From Toxotes chatareus (lineage: Eukaryota > Chordata > Actinopteri > Toxotidae), in the NCBI GenBank assembly GCA_016801885.1, contig CM028888.1, positions 4,944,501 through 5,008,500 of the forward strand: a DNA stretch of 64,000 nucleotides, given 5' to 3'. Under the pieces are notes generated by a model, which worked only from the letters and a program-made list of their open reading frames with translations, was not told the DNA's origin and searched no databases. Position 1 is the stretch's first letter; each line of letters starts with the position of its first letter. Below, in pieces: positions 26,501 to 40,294 of the stretch. The position numbers and the translations under genes were made by a program.

Positions 26501-29500
26501 AAATCCCAAACCCCATCTGAAATATTTCTTTCCCCCTGTAATGGAGAGGACAGGCAGAAAAAAAGATGATTCCCCCCGCCAGATCTTTCTTCTACTGTAT
26601 TTTAAATCAGCTATGCCTCTTTGTTATATCTCTTCCCCTCACCTTTTTTTTTTTGCTCCTTCTTTCTCTTTATCCCAGCCATCTCTAGTACTGTTATGCA
26701 GAGGAAGAGGGCGTGGGAGGTTTTACTCAGATTTTACTGATCCATTTGCAAATTAACTGCACTTTTTGACAATTTTCTAGGCAAATTGAATGTGCTGTGT
26801 TTTAAATCATTTGTTTGGAAAATTAGGTTGAAATGAGGCTGAGGATCAGATAAAATCCGTCAGCCCTTTACACACAGAGGGGTTTAGGTGAGTATTTTTG
26901 AAAAGTTGGTTGTAATGTTGCATGTTTTTCTATTTACTGTCATTTATATTTTTCATGTAAACTTTGATCTGAGAGGGCATATTGTCTTGACAAAGACAAT
27001 GGAAATATTTTTTGTATTATTTATAGTGATTAAGAATCAACAGACACCACCCCACTGAAAGTGAAATAGGAATTATGGAATTATGAAACATGAAGTCTTG
27101 CGTCTTTGTGTTCTCAACTTAAAGTTGTAATCCTCAAGATTTTCATGAAACCAGACCCTGTTTTTCATACTACTTCCATTCAAAGTATTTACATCTTGTC
27201 CTTTTTTTCCACTGTTGACAGAGTTTGCCAGTCCTAGAAATGCTGTGAATTTGCCACCAACCTGTCGCACTAACAGTGGCAATTCACCAAAACATGTCTG
27301 TATTTACAAAGCAAGATATGCAAATTTTTAAAATATTTTTGACACCAGATCAGTTTTAAATATTGCAGGAAATAATGGAACAGGAAACCTCAGAAGACAA
27401 AGTCACAGCAAACCCACAGCACACCCCCACACCTCGAACTTCTCAGCAAGGAAACCAGCTCCTTGTACTGTGCCCTGGCATAATGGAAAAGGCCCATTTA
27501 TTGACTTACTCTATTAAAACAGTGTGAGTTTGTTTGGTTGCACTGTAAAATGATTCACTGGACAAAGTTGCTACTCAAAGAGTCTTTGCTGCCTCAACAA
27601 TTCTGGGAACTTAGTTTGATTAAACCATACCTGTTGTTAACACCAGTAACCACAGAAGTCTTTCCTCAAATCATTCCTCTGTACCTGGGAGACAAAGGAG
27701 AAAAGAAGTAGAACTACATATAAACTCAAAGAGGTTACTCCAATGGTTTAGTATTGCGCTGTAATGAAGTTTGGAGACTCACGGAAGAGAGTAAAATAAC
27801 AAAGTCAAAACTGATGCAGCAGAGATATTCAGACTTTTACTTTGAATGGGCTGAACTCCAAAAGCACTGGATCCCACATTTCCCAGTAGTGTGTATTTAT
27901 TTTTCCCTGCCCGACCTTTATATGTCAAATCAAGGGCTCATTCAACATTTAATATCCTGAAATAACGATGACAGTCAAAAAAGCTTTGACTCTGACATAT
28001 GACCACTGCTACTGTGTAAGTCAGTTACATCTAATACAACACGTTCTCAGTACACTCTTCAGAAAAGGATGTCATACTAAGTAACAAAGGGTTTACTGCA
28101 GTGTACCATGTACTGCACATGAATACTACACAAGTACAACTGTAATGACTATGAGGAGTTCAAAGTAGAAATGAAATGCAAATTGTGCTCTTGTGTAGGC
28201 CAACAGACGGGTAATCATCCATTGGCATAAAAAAAAAAGACTTTGAAGTAGTCAGGAGATTGTGCTCAAGTAGATCATCCATGTCTCTGCAGCCTGAAGT
28301 GAGCCCACACACCGGCTGCATTGCTCACACAGACTGGGGGCAGAGTGTTTCACCACAGGGGTGCCAGACGAAGTCAAGGACCAATGGTTTGAACAGACAC
28401 TGTCAGAGGAAGGGGTGGGAATGTCAGAATGGACGCCATTCACCAGAAAAATAAAAAAATAAAAAACTGCCAGGGGGTTTCAAGGGCACGCTCCACAGTT
28501 TGTGAAACGGATTTTAAAAACTTGTTTGTTCTGACCAAGGAAAAAGATTTATGTCTATTACATTTTAAAGAAAATTACAGCAATCACACTAATAAGCCTT
28601 CAAATGGGAACAGGCTGATTGTTCGGCCAGAAACTACATCATTTAGGATTCCTGTGTGTATTAACTATTTTTACGGCCTAAGCTGGTATTCAGACTGAAA
28701 ATAGCAATATACTAAAAAAAAAAAAAGGAAAAAAGAAAGAAAGGTGGATAGAACAGTGGTAAAATCTGCTCGGATGGGCCTTTACTTGTACAGTATATTA
28801 CCATGCCATTTATGTTTATTACTGTAATGATTACAGCAGAGAGAAAAGAGCCTATGATGTGGTGGACTCAGTTTAACCCTAATATGTTCAAGGCTGCTGG
28901 TTTCAGCTGTGACTAGGCTGCATCTTCTACTTGTCGGAGTAGTAGTAGTGGTGGGAACTGGCCATGGGATGAGAGGAACAATCCAATTCAGCAAAATATA
29001 AAAATAAAATATAAAATGATAACACTGGCAGCAAATTTGTTATTAAAAGCACTGGCTTAACTGTGCATTAATAAATGTGAAATGTATGATATGTTTATTA
29101 AGGTTTAATCAAACACAGTGTTCATTATTCAAGAAAAATAATTTGATTTGAAAAAAAACAAAAAAACAAAAAACAAAAAACAAACAACTGTGCCTTCACC
29201 TTGCATTAGCAGTGGTGAAATTTCCTGGGCCGGAGGCTTACTGGAACAAATACGAATTAGATATACTACCCAGAATTTCTGATTTGATTATTGTTGTAGC
29301 ATTGTGTGTGCTTGCGTGGAGGTGTGTGTATGTGTTCATTTGTGTGTGTTTTTGTAAGGCAGAGGGCATAAATAGGTTATGGGACCTCTGGATGTTTTGG
29401 GGGAGGGGTAACTGATTTTACCTCCTGCTATTGTTCAGATCTTGTGACAGAGTTTGCCCTGAAGGGGACTGTCATGTTACCAATGACCCCTTGGAAAGAT

Positions 29501-30399
29501 TGTTGCTATGGCCACAAGACGCCTTAATGAACTAATGAATCACTCTGGCACACCTCAGCTCAGACACATCAGTGTCTCGTTGAGGGCACAGAGGGAGGGA
29601 GAGGCGAGGCGGAGCCAGGACTCTGTATAGACACAGTGCAGGGTTTGGTTAAAGCAGTCTGAGGGACCCAGGTGGCCAATTGCTCCCAAATGTAGTGAAT
29701 CAAAATTCTGTCAGGGCAGCTCTTAATCACCAGCAGACAACACACTTCACATTCATTCTTCTCTGATTACATTAACAAGACATCGAGGACCGTGCCATCT
29801 ATTTTATACTCACATAATGGAGACACTGTAACCACTTTCATGTGTGCTGTGTATGTGGACGTCTTCCTTTACTTGTAAGACATTTTGCTCCATATTCCAT
29901 CAGTCATGAATGAATCATTCAATCGTGCAAAAATAATCAGCATTGTGGGAAGTGAGCTTATTTGAGATGAGAACAGCTTCAGAAACATCCTTCTCCCACA
30001 CCTTTCTGATGCCAGATCTGCAGGGCCTTATCCAAACATCACTGTAAACCTATGATCCAAGCATTGAATGCGAGAAAGCAACGAGGTCTTCTCCCTCTGG
30101 CTCTTTATTTTCATTTGTTATGCAACTATTTGTGTCTGAAAATATTCTGCCATTTCCATGTTTGAATGAGATCATGTCTAACCCTTCTCCATGCTGGCCA
30201 GCTTTTCATTCCACCCCTGAGTGTGGCCTGTTCGGAACAACTGCAAACACATCTGATTTCCAGCATGGTTGTCATCAAGTAGTAGTGATCAAGCAGAGTA
30301 TACTGGCTCCATTCAAAATGAAAAAAAAAAAAAAGCGCCAAACTTCCAAAGCTCAATAAATAACTTGCTGTATCTTATTTGCTTTGTCTGTGCACAAAC

Positions 30400-30929
30400 T
30401 GTTATGGGAGTCTATTAATCAGGCCTGGACCCAAAAGCAGACAGGTGAGGAGTAAAGCGATTTAACCAGCTTATTTACAGTTATTAAAACAAAAGAGGAA
30501 CAAAGAAAAAAGACAAGACGGTGGAGGGATTTTTGGGCGGGGAGGCAGAGTCGGCTGGAGCGGCGATGAATGAAAATGTGGGAATGAAACCGGAGGTAAC
30601 TGCAGAGAGGTTAGAGGGAGTGAGGAGAACAAAGTACAACAAGGAATGACTATCCACAAAAATGTTCACGATGAGAAAAGCACAGCGTTTAGTTACCATT
30701 GTAGACGACAGAACGAACTGGTGAGGAAGGACAGGAACGCCGAGCCTCTTATAGTTGGTGAGGAAACGGATTTCGCCCCAATTACGCACAGGTGTGCGCA
30801 ATCAGCCTGAGCAGGAGGAAGGAGTGGGGAGGAGCCGCCCAGGAATCCACAGCCTGAAAGACACGCCCACACCAAAGACACACGCACCCACACATGTACA
30901 CAGAGAGACAAAAAAGGAAAACAAAAGCA
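30400..30929 (-). mobile_element. Probable solo LTR (530 bp), minus orientation, with 6-bp target-site duplications
   Basis: The element starts TGTTATGGG and ends AAAAGCA on the plus strand (TG...CA borders) and is flanked by the identical hexamer ACAAAC at 30,394-30,399 and 30,930-30,935. Read on the minus strand it carries, in order, a GC-rich block, a TATA-like box (CTATAAGAGG, near 30,745-30,755) and a poly-A-signal-like AATAAG near 30,474. This is the U3-R-U5 layout of an LTR. Similar sequences recur in percomorph genomes. No gag/pol frame is nearby, so this would be a solo LTR left by recombination. The ORFs inside it (for example 30,484-30,801 minus) are not genes. One flank is A-rich, so the TSD match could be chance. 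Confidence 0.55.
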
Positions 30930-32276
30930 ACAAACCTCCAGAGGCAGTAGAGCTGCCTCATAAAACAAACAGAGATATAAAAATTACAGTTTATGTTTTT
31001 AGGCAGGGTTACATACTGGAACTATTTCTTGGCTGGTATCTGCCAGGTACAGTGACGGTGTATCCTCATGTGTTGTCATGTCAGGTTTGGTACCATGATG
31101 TCTGTACAGGGACACATACCAAAACCTGTGCTCACTAACCATATCAGGCAATCCACGTGATAGCTGGAGAAGCCGCAAAGATTTACTCTGCAGACTGAGA
31201 AATGATTGCTCATTAAAAAATAAAAAATTCCTTCAAAACCACAAATTGTTTTTACATTTCTGTGTGCGCCAAGCTTCTTCACTGACGCTGATTCCCTTCT
31301 GATGGTACAAGTAACTTGAACCTAATCAACAAAGCTACAGAAAAGCAGCCTTACAGATGCCTTTGACCGTCTTGGGGTGTCACAATGTGGGCAGAAATCA
31401 GAAAGCAACACAGCTCATTAATACCAAGTTTAAAAGCAGAGGCCTCTTAAAATGTGCCATTGTCCAGAAAATATATCTCATGTTAATACCCAGGTAGAAA
31501 TGGGGTTTCTTTCCTTAGAAAGCGGTGAGGCTCCGCCATACAGTCTATGAGCAGCGGCAGAGATACAATAAATAGCATTGCTTTAATGATGTGGCTGTTG
31601 AATATTTACACATGTTCAGTAATCCTGGTGAAATTTAATTCAGAAAAAAAAAAGTGTCTGAATAGAAGAGCTGGGGCCTTCAGGCAGCTCTGATAAGGCA
31701 GCTTTTAACTCCCGCCCTCCTCAGCCACATTATGTGGGCAGCACTTTGAGCTGTTTACAGCTACACGGACACGAAATAAGAGTTCTTTCCTGGAGGGTTT
31801 AAAATATAAATTCACAAAATGTAAGCAACAGAGTGGTCTGTCCTCAGCAGACCAGTTGACAGACCTTTAAACTTCTCACACACTAATGTGAGATAGTATT
31901 TCTTGTTTATACATTAAATAGCGTGTTACACAGGGTCAAGATTGGCCCCTTGAAATTGGTCCCCTGTAACTTGACTGACGGCCCCAAGTGCGGTTGCTAA
32001 CGTCATTAACCTTAAACCATTCAATCACCCAATCACATAAAAAAGTCAAGTGTGTAGTATTCCCAAAGGTGTTCACCATTCACGCCGTCCACAGCTGCAA
32101 CATTTAAAATCTGGGGGGGTAGATTCGGGGTACCGGGGTCCCTTCGAAGTCCAGATCAAAACTGTGTGTTTGTAGGTTTTTATCCTCACTGATCATCTGA
32201 CAGTATTTAGTGGGCTTGATTACACAATCAGCCTGTTCTTGTTCTGCATATTCTTCCTATTAGTGGTCCTGCGGCA

Positions 32277-32278
<2 letters not shown>

Positions 32279-32320
<42 letters not shown>
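32279..32320. repeat. (CA)n microsatellite, about 21 units
   Basis: Perfect CA dinucleotide array. Confidence 0.97.
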
Positions 32321-32321
<1 letters not shown>

Positions 32322-35039
32322 TCTCTTTAACCTCTTACTACTGAGTTAGCTGAAAGAACAGTTATTACGACTGGAGGCTCATTGTTTTGTGCTGGTTTGT
32401 TGTTGCACTGTTGTACCATAGGTTCAGTTTTGCAGCAGGGTGTCAGCCCTGTCCTCTTGAGATGATGTTTTTATACAACCACACTGGTGGTTGCATTGTC
32501 CAGCATGAGTTTTATAGTGTGACGCATCTTGCAGCTGCCAGCTTTATGTTTATACTGTTTTATTACACTTAGGCTTTGTTTGGTGTTTTATTCATGGGGA
32601 GTGAGCAATGCTTCAGCTGTGGTGTGTAATTTTCTATACTTTTGTGCAAAGTTTTAAAAATTCCTGTCACATTGCTTTGAGATTCTGGTTGTCATGATTG
32701 TTTGATATGGTGTTTATTCTGAGATACTTTTCCACTCATTGCAGTTGTAAAGAGTGATCATCTGAGTTGCTGTAGCCTTCCTGTCAGCTCCATCAAGTCT
32801 GCCCATTCTCCTCTGACCTCTCTCATCATCAAAACTGCTGCTCATTGGATGTTTTTCTGTATCTGCATGATTCTAGGTATTGCTCTGCTGCCACGTGATT
32901 GGCTGTTTGGATAATTGGATGAATAAGCAGGTGTGCAGATTCTAATAAATCCTTTTCTTTTCTTTCTGTCCTATTAATTCCTGTTTTCGAGAACACGAGT
33001 AGATAAGTTCTGTAATGTAACAGCAGAAAGAGCATGAAGCATCATTTGGATTTATTTAGAGCCTTTGCTACAGATGTGTGTATTCTCACTGCTGCTGCTG
33101 TGTTTTATTTGCTTGTTAACACCTCAGCTCAGCCTGGGAGCTTGTGATGATTTAAAAGGGAAATGGTAACCAGGGGAAACTGGAAATAGCAGTGATCAGC
33201 ATTCACCAACAATGGCTGCAGTGAAAGTAACAATGACAGCTGAAGCAAATGGAGGCTTTAAAGGCCCGTTTTTTTTATTCTTTTTTTTGCACTGAAAAAA
33301 GGCAGGAAACAAAGGCAATAAACAGGATGCTGGAAAGAAAAGCTTTTCAACAAGGCAACACAAGCAGTGATGTGATATTTCAAACCTGTCACAGTGTGGG
33401 GGCTCGTGTGTGAACAATGTGAATGTTTCAGCCCTGCAGACCCCTGTTCTTTTAAAGTCCTCAGTATTGTAAGTACCTGCTCAAATCTGTTCCTGCAGCA
33501 AGTATGTGACCAACTGCAGCTTCTCAGCATCAGTGCAATGGAAAACAACCAATCCATCCCCATTACAGGTTTTTTTTTAATGCTTGATAGGCTGCTGTGA
33601 GAGGCTGCTGCCCCACTGTGACCCTTTAAGGTCAATATGGGGATTGAATGACCTCAGGACAAGTTTATATAATGCAGGACTTTGCTGACCATGTTTTTTT
33701 TTTTGTTTGTTTGGACAAAATACTAAAAGATGAAAGATGAACAAAAAATTCCACAGAGACACCACCATCAAAATGCCAGTGGAGTTTGTCCCCTCTTTTG
33801 TCACCTCTGCGTGTTGCAGCTATAAATGCCAATAATGCTAATTCAATGACAATCAAGATGATTTTTTCTTTTGCTCTTATTTTGTCATATTAGATGCACT
33901 GCACTGCCGGGGCCCAACAGTGTCACAGGACCTGCAGTCCTGACTGTGGCCACTACACGAAAGAATCACTGCACAGCCTGGTGCTCCTTCTGTGCTGTAC
34001 ATTTAAAATCCAGACTGTTGCCACATATTCAGGGAAAAGTGTTCTCCACTTCTGGAAATCATTGGCTGAAGTAAAGCTGTATGAACCACACTTAAGAAAA
34101 GAGAGTACTTAAAAAAAAAGGTAAATTGCAACACTCCATCATAAAATGACAGCTATGCTGCCACATTGACAAAGCGAGAGTTTCCGCCTGTGATTCACAG
34201 TGGACCACTGTGTATGTACATGTTTGGTGAGCATGCAGCACCTGAGATGCTGAATGTGCACTGCAGGAGGCTGCAGGGTGTTTATTCTGCACATTGCAGG
34301 GTGATTGCATTCAATCAGACGGAGGACAAAACGTGTTGTGATTAATTTTCTCTTGGCTCAGACCAAATTGGCCATCTGGCTTACAAGAACACACAGTGTG
34401 TGTGGGAGTGGGCCTATTGACCCACTTCATTGTTCATCTTTTTGCCCCTCAGGGCCAAATATTTCCAATATGTGGGTCAAGGACTCTGCGGGTCATAGGT
34501 GTGGCGTATGTAAATGTTGTCTCCATATTATTTATATGGACATTTGTGTCCTGTTTATTTTAGATTACTAACAATGGTTGGGTGCAGTGACCGTGTGCAG
34601 CATCCTCTTTTTTGTCCTTTTGTCTTTTTGTCACAGTGAGGTTACCAGTTTCTAAAATCTCACATCTGGCAGCCCGCACTGTAGCTGGAGACTCTGCACA
34701 GAAGTGCTGAATGGATGGATGGATAAACTGCTGGGCAACACAACTGCTTCACTGAACTAAAAGTTTGTGTTTATCTAAACTCCCTTCAACTCAGACTTAA
34801 AAGTGTTGCCAGTGTACCTTCACCACTGCCAGCTGAGCTCTCCAGCTGTTTATGTGAAAGGGCCAGTCAATATTTTTTTTCACCTTGTAAGTTGCAGGTG
34901 TGAAATTCAGTCTTACTTACAGATCGAAAAAAGACTTTTTCACTTAATTTCATTTTTACTTGTGTGTTTAGGAACATTAATGATAGTGACAATGAAAAAA
35001 CTCACCTTAACCAGCATCATAAAATACCAATGAATTTGA

Positions 35040-35300
35040 TTAAGTCTGTGTTTTAAAAGCTATGAAATTTAGTTGGGGAGTGGCAGCAGATTTCTGTCCT
35101 GTACTTTGAACTTTGTGGATGGTGTTGTCCTTTGATTTGCACCGAGATCTCGGATTCTTGTGTCAAACCCATTGCCAGGAAACTGGGTGTGATCCTGAAT
35201 TCATATCTCAACTTTAAAAGGAAGTTCTGGAGAATTATCATGCTCTCTTCAGTGAAAAGCTATCTCCAAAATCAGATTATTCCTGTGTGGGAAGGGTTGT
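35040..35300 (+). mobile_element. Degenerate LINE reverse-transcriptase fragment (Rex1/L2/CR1-like)
   Basis: Around 35,165-35,275 one plus-strand frame reads ARKLGVILNSYLNFK and, further on, SSVKSYLQNQ. This resembles the conserved 'NLGVIFDSxLxF...HIxxVVKSxFxxL' segment near the C-terminal end of non-LTR retrotransposon reverse transcriptases. The fragment is short, has no catalytic motif, and frames on either side are closed, so it is a dead relic. The assignment to a clade is a guess. Confidence 0.4.
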
Positions 35301-36499
35301 AGTAGATAGTAGATCATCTCCTTCGGATGACAACAGCTTTCTCTGTTCCAGCTTCAGTCAGACACAACTTTTTTTATTACTTTCTGAACTTACTTGTGGT
35401 TTCAAGACAGTCTTTTCTTGCCCGTCGCTGGTACAGTATCTACCTGCTGGCATCAGGTATTTGATTGCAGGCATGTACTTGAGACTCATGCTATTACTAT
35501 TACTATGACATACAGACACGTTGTCTGTCACTCGTGGATAATCCACAGTCCTCACTCTGAGCACAAAGGCTTACTCACAGTGAGGTTTGTGGATTATGCA
35601 GAGTAACACAGACACTGTTTCTGGAAAAAAGATCTGTTGCAAAAAGATGCCATCATCAGGTCAAAGATTTAATTTGCCTGTATAGCTGCTCTTCAGTCCA
35701 TTTAACACTGGATGTGTTTTGATATAAATGTACTGAATATGTGTCAAATTAATCTTTTGTATGAAAATTAAATGAAGATATAGTATAAAAAAATATAAAA
35801 GATGAAAATACAAACATATATGTAATGTAATGTAATTAATAAAGTACTTGTCTGTGTGAATATCACTAAAATATTGCACATAATACCTTTGCCATGCATT
35901 CATAAAAGCAGGATTACATTATCTATGGATGTGATGTACTGTAAAAGTTATCTGTTTTTCATCCACACTGGGCTGGTTGGATTTTAAGGTCTGACTCCAG
36001 TCTGACAAAGAAATATTTCGAGCAGTCCAAGACGCTTGGCAGCACATGGTCTGTTCCAAAATGCTGTTTGATAGTTCAAAAAGAGGTAAAAATGTTAAGG
36101 CGCATGGCAAGCAAGACTACTCCTTACTGTCTGCTTTTTGTGGTTGCTATAGGAACCTGCAGTGCAAACCCCCAGAAAGCCAGAATGTGTGTAATCAGCT
36201 CGACAGAGTGGGGGAAGTCCTGCTAGGGTTACTCCCAAAGAGCCGTGTTAAAATAAAGATGAATTCTCTTTTTTCTTTCACACTCTGCAGGCCATGAAGA
36301 TCTCTCTCTCTCTCTCTTAGATTTCTCCATTTCTCGTGCTCTCATTTAACAAGTGGATGTAATCGAGTTCCCCTCTTATTAAATATGTATATTTAATTTA
36401 GCACTCAGTTCATATTTCAAGAGAGAAGGAGTTGCTGTCTTGGGACTTCATTTACTAATGAGGAGGTGGAAAGATCTGAATCTCATAGCTGTAAGAGCA

Positions 36500-36910
36500 C
36501 GGAGCTGTGTTTTCTATATGACTCTTATTTTGTTGAATCGTTTGCTTAACTGATAGGCGTACTTCCCCTCCTCTGATTGGGCACATAATCCTATCCATAC
36601 ACTTGTATCTTGAAGAAGATGATCCAAAACCTTGCAGACTGGCTGTTGCTGGTCTGGATAGTGACTCCCACTCTCCTCTGCAGAGAAAGAAGGCGGGACT
36701 GGTGCCAGAATTGATGGGCCTTAGGACATGTTCACACCTGCCTGGATTCATCCAAACTTCCAAGGTTTTACTCCTTAAGATTTTATCGTTTGGGCAGATG
36801 AGGGCAATGTGATTCAAAGTCCCATACACACCAGAATCAAACTGACTAATGCTAAATCTCTGTGTTGCAAGATGGCAGGTCACTGATGTCTCCAGTGTCA
36901 AACAGTCCAT
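36500..36910. repeat. Repeat-like block, possibly an old DNA transposon
   Basis: This block reads on the minus strand as a 150-codon open frame, but the text ('ggagagtgggagtcactatc', 'aggttttggatcatcttctt', 'gtgtgaacatgtcctaag') resembles a recurrent fish repeat rather than a protein family. No terminal repeats could be defined. Low-confidence call from recall. Confidence 0.3.
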
Positions 36911-39900
36911 TGAAGGTGTCTCACTGATAAAGAGAGAAATGTGCCAGGCTAGATGAGGAAGCTACAACTTTAGACACCTGGGTGTGAGCATGTTGTGGCA
37001 AAAACTAAAGTCAGCCTCAACAATCTCAGATTTCTTGAGACATCTGAAGACATAAATCATACTGAAGCACGCACTGCTTACCATAAAATAACAAGATTTC
37101 AAGGCTCTGAAATGAAAGCTATACAAAACACAGACATAAATCACTACCACTGTAAGCTTTCCACTCAGAGACCACTATGTCTCCACTCTACTTCTTTCTT
37201 CACAGTCACCTCTTCTGTCATGAACTACTTCCTTTCCTCGCCTCGTGTTTAATCTGTCCCAGATGGAACCTCATCAGCACTGCCCTTCTCTTTCATATAC
37301 GTTCTCTGAGAGAAGGCTTGTGTGTTTTGGACCTACTCAACCATTGACACCCCCTCCTCATCTTTCCTGCTGCTGCTGCTGCTTCTGCTGCTAGAGTTGT
37401 TTCCAGGCCTGGGAGAGAAGGTGAGCGCAGATAAGAGGTCTTTATCAGGGTCCCAGAGGGAGGTGGGTTAAGTTTAAGGTGAAGGTTTGACATGGCAGCC
37501 CGTCTGCTTGCTCTGGCTGTTCCCTTCCCTCCTTCTGCACCTCCCAATGTGAGGCTCAGGCTCAGTCCCCAATCCCCATGTCCTTGGGCTCATTCTTGAC
37601 GGCCCCCACTGCTCTGGCTTTAATGAGAAAGATGAAAGAGGTGCAGGCTGGGAGAATACCCAGCCCTCCTCTTCCCCGTCTTCCACCCCATTCATTTTGC
37701 TCCTCGTCCCGTTTGTTCAGCCCTGCCTCGCTCTCTCAGGCCCTCCAGCACTAACTCATCCAAGACTTTTTGCTGGGGTGGGGGGGAGTTCTACTGTAAT
37801 AAATTGGAAGTGAGGCTGGTTTCTATTTTAAATTTTTCAGGTATTATTCCCTCTGATCTTATGTGCAAATTTCTCTCCATCCTGCTTTGTGTTCTGGCAC
37901 TGTGCCTCTACTCTAGATATGTTTAAATCATAAAGCTCAAGAGATGCAGCTTTATTGAAATGGTTTTATTCTTCTTTTCTTATAAGACCTTGTGCTGTAA
38001 CAATTTTATACTAATGAAGATAATGACGATGGTGTTCGTGAAGATTTTATTATTGTGACATCTATTCAAACATTTCCTTATGGGCTTGCAAAACACCAGA
38101 GATTAATTAAGCAGATCACCTTGCCCTCTCATCTGGGCTTTGGGCCCAAAGTAACACATTAAAACTAAACAACCAATTCAAGTTATACATGTGTTCTCTC
38201 TCAGCAATTTCATTAAATTAATGCATTTTATTATAGTCTGGATTTTATTTTTAATGCACAAACTAACATTACAAAGTGCTGTCTTCTTACCAATTCTTCT
38301 TCTATTCTGCACTCACATGACAGTGTTTCAGAAGTGTTCCTCTTCAGGTAAAGGTGAGGGTGTGAGCACACCTTTACTTAGGCAGTATATTCATAGATTC
38401 GCATGCTTTTCAGTTAGCAAATTTTTCCAAAGCAAAAATGCAAAAGCATGTAGACGCCTCACAAAAGGCAAAGAGGGTAGTGCAATAAGAAGCACAGAGC
38501 ATGAAAGATCCTGTAGGATTTGAAACAATACCTTACAAATGTTACACTCTAAAATGTTAAAGAAAATATAAATAAACTGGCCTATAAACATCACTATAAA
38601 TCACTAAGGTGTTCTCAAATGCCAGTCGCCAACACCCAGCCACAGAAAACCCCTGAGGGCGCTGTCACCACAACAAGATCACAGTACCACATCACTGCAG
38701 AGACTTGCAACAGCGCCCCACCAGGACTCTCCAGGGATGCAAGTGTGAAGCTCAACAAGGTCCTCCTTCCTACTTCACTCATTCCTACTAAAGATATAAA
38801 TGGGTCACAAGTATATAGTTTCATTTTTAAATTAGGTGAAATAATGTATTAAAACAGCTGGTGTAGCTTTTAGCAAACATCAGTTCAACCTGAAGAAATA
38901 CTTTAATTATCTGGGACTATTTTCAGATTACAACACACCTGATGAATGTTTACAGCAGGAGGATGGTGTATGTGGGATTGACTAAAAATAAACTACAGTG
39001 GCTCTGTTCCTTTAATATTATAGTATGTTGGGCCTGTGTCCACATTGAAAGCAAAACTAGGTAACCAACAAAAGTAACACACAGGTAACCTTTTGTTCTT
39101 TCTCCCATCTGCTGTAGTTGACTGATAGTAACCTTTTTTAGAGGGTCCAGATAAACATTAAAAAAGTTCTAAATGTAGATGTTGGCATTGAGTCTTTAGT
39201 CTTCCCATGGAGGCCTGATAACGGTTTAGTTCAAACTGATTCTGAACCATTTACTGATTAGTAACAATCACTCAGTGAAATTGGTGATTGACATTGGTGG
39301 CATGCGAACAACAATCACTATAATTCAACACCTCCTCATTACTACTAGTCCTCCACCTGCACCAGATGGTGGACTGTAATCACCCTCATGAGATGTGATC
39401 CATTTGAAAAAACGAGTCCCAAATTCCCCGTAAAACAAGACTTCAAATAAAAAAAAAAAAAGAGGTTTGAGGATTTTTGTTTAAAGATAAAGAAAAGATT
39501 TGAAGTTGTGATGGATGAAATCTGCTCAGTGTATTTACACATACAGAAGGACCTGGATAGTGTTCACTGCTATTGCAATTCACTGCTTTCACCTTGTGGT
39601 CATTTTGGTGTAATGCAGTAATTCACTAAATGCTTCAGTACATTTTCACATGAAGCAAAGACTGTAGATGTTATCCACAGCAGTTAGTGAGGATGAGGTT
39701 ATACCAAAGAAAACATTATAGGTATGTAAGGTGTTTATCAGATACCTTATCTTATACCACTGAATGTTCATGCTACAGCAACAGAATTATCTTATCTCCC
39801 TCCTGCAGGCATCAAAGTAGCTGCATCAGAGTGACAAAATAAAACATATTCACCCATGATAAACACAGTTTCTACCACCACCTATAACATAAAGTCACCT

Positions 39901-39945
39901 GCTGTAAAACAGAAAACAAGAACCGGCGGTGCTTTGGAGGAGTGT

Positions 39946-39951
39946 TTTATT
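39946..39951 (-). terminator. Poly(A) signal of tmem120a
   Basis: A canonical AATAAA on the minus strand (TTTATT on plus) lies about 345 bp downstream of the tmem120a stop codon at 40,295, implying a 3'UTR of roughly 370 nt. It is the first clear canonical hexamer downstream that I noted. Confidence 0.55.
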
Positions 39952-40294
39952 AAGCTCTTTCTGTAAGGCTAAAATGAATAGCAGCTGCTGAGCGACAAAC
40001 TGAAGGTTTCCCTACATAAATACAATGCAAACAACATTCTTTGCTTATTCAGTAACACTTCCTTATCCGAGTTATAACAACCTTAGGTGTTTCTTTGACC
40101 AGACAATGACATAATCTCTATGACCTGGCCATGCATCAATTATGCAAATATGAAATCAAAAGGACATTGATAAGAGTAGCACTGCATGTAAATGGTCCAC
40201 AAGGACAACGGACATAACATTGATAAAGAGCTCTAAAGAGAATATTAGAGCTATGGTAACTTTTTTTCTGTCCCATAAACAGATTATTCCAGTT

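Larger units (their letters stand above)
22261..39945. other. About 17.7 kb gene desert between the signal-peptide gene and tmem120a
   Basis: I found no exon chain or protein-family resemblance on either strand. The longest frames (for example 36,455-36,910 minus and 30,484-30,801 minus) overlap repeat-like sequence. The interval is AT-rich and holds the LTR, LINE relic, microsatellites and dispersed repeats listed separately. Untranslated exons, lncRNAs or enhancers could be present but cannot be recognised from sequence alone. Confidence 0.5.

Noticed and set aside
30484..30801. 105-codon minus-strand frame and overlapping plus-strand frame
   Set aside because: Lies inside the probable solo LTR, so it is leader and U3/R text rather than a gene.
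33258..33635. 125-codon minus-strand frame
   Set aside because: No family resemblance; a neighbouring frame is open over the same bases, and no exon borders or partner exons are visible.
36455..36910. 151-codon minus-strand open frame, the longest in the window
   Set aside because: The text resembles a dispersed fish repeat; no protein-family resemblance, no promoter or splice signals. Kept only as a repeat candidate.
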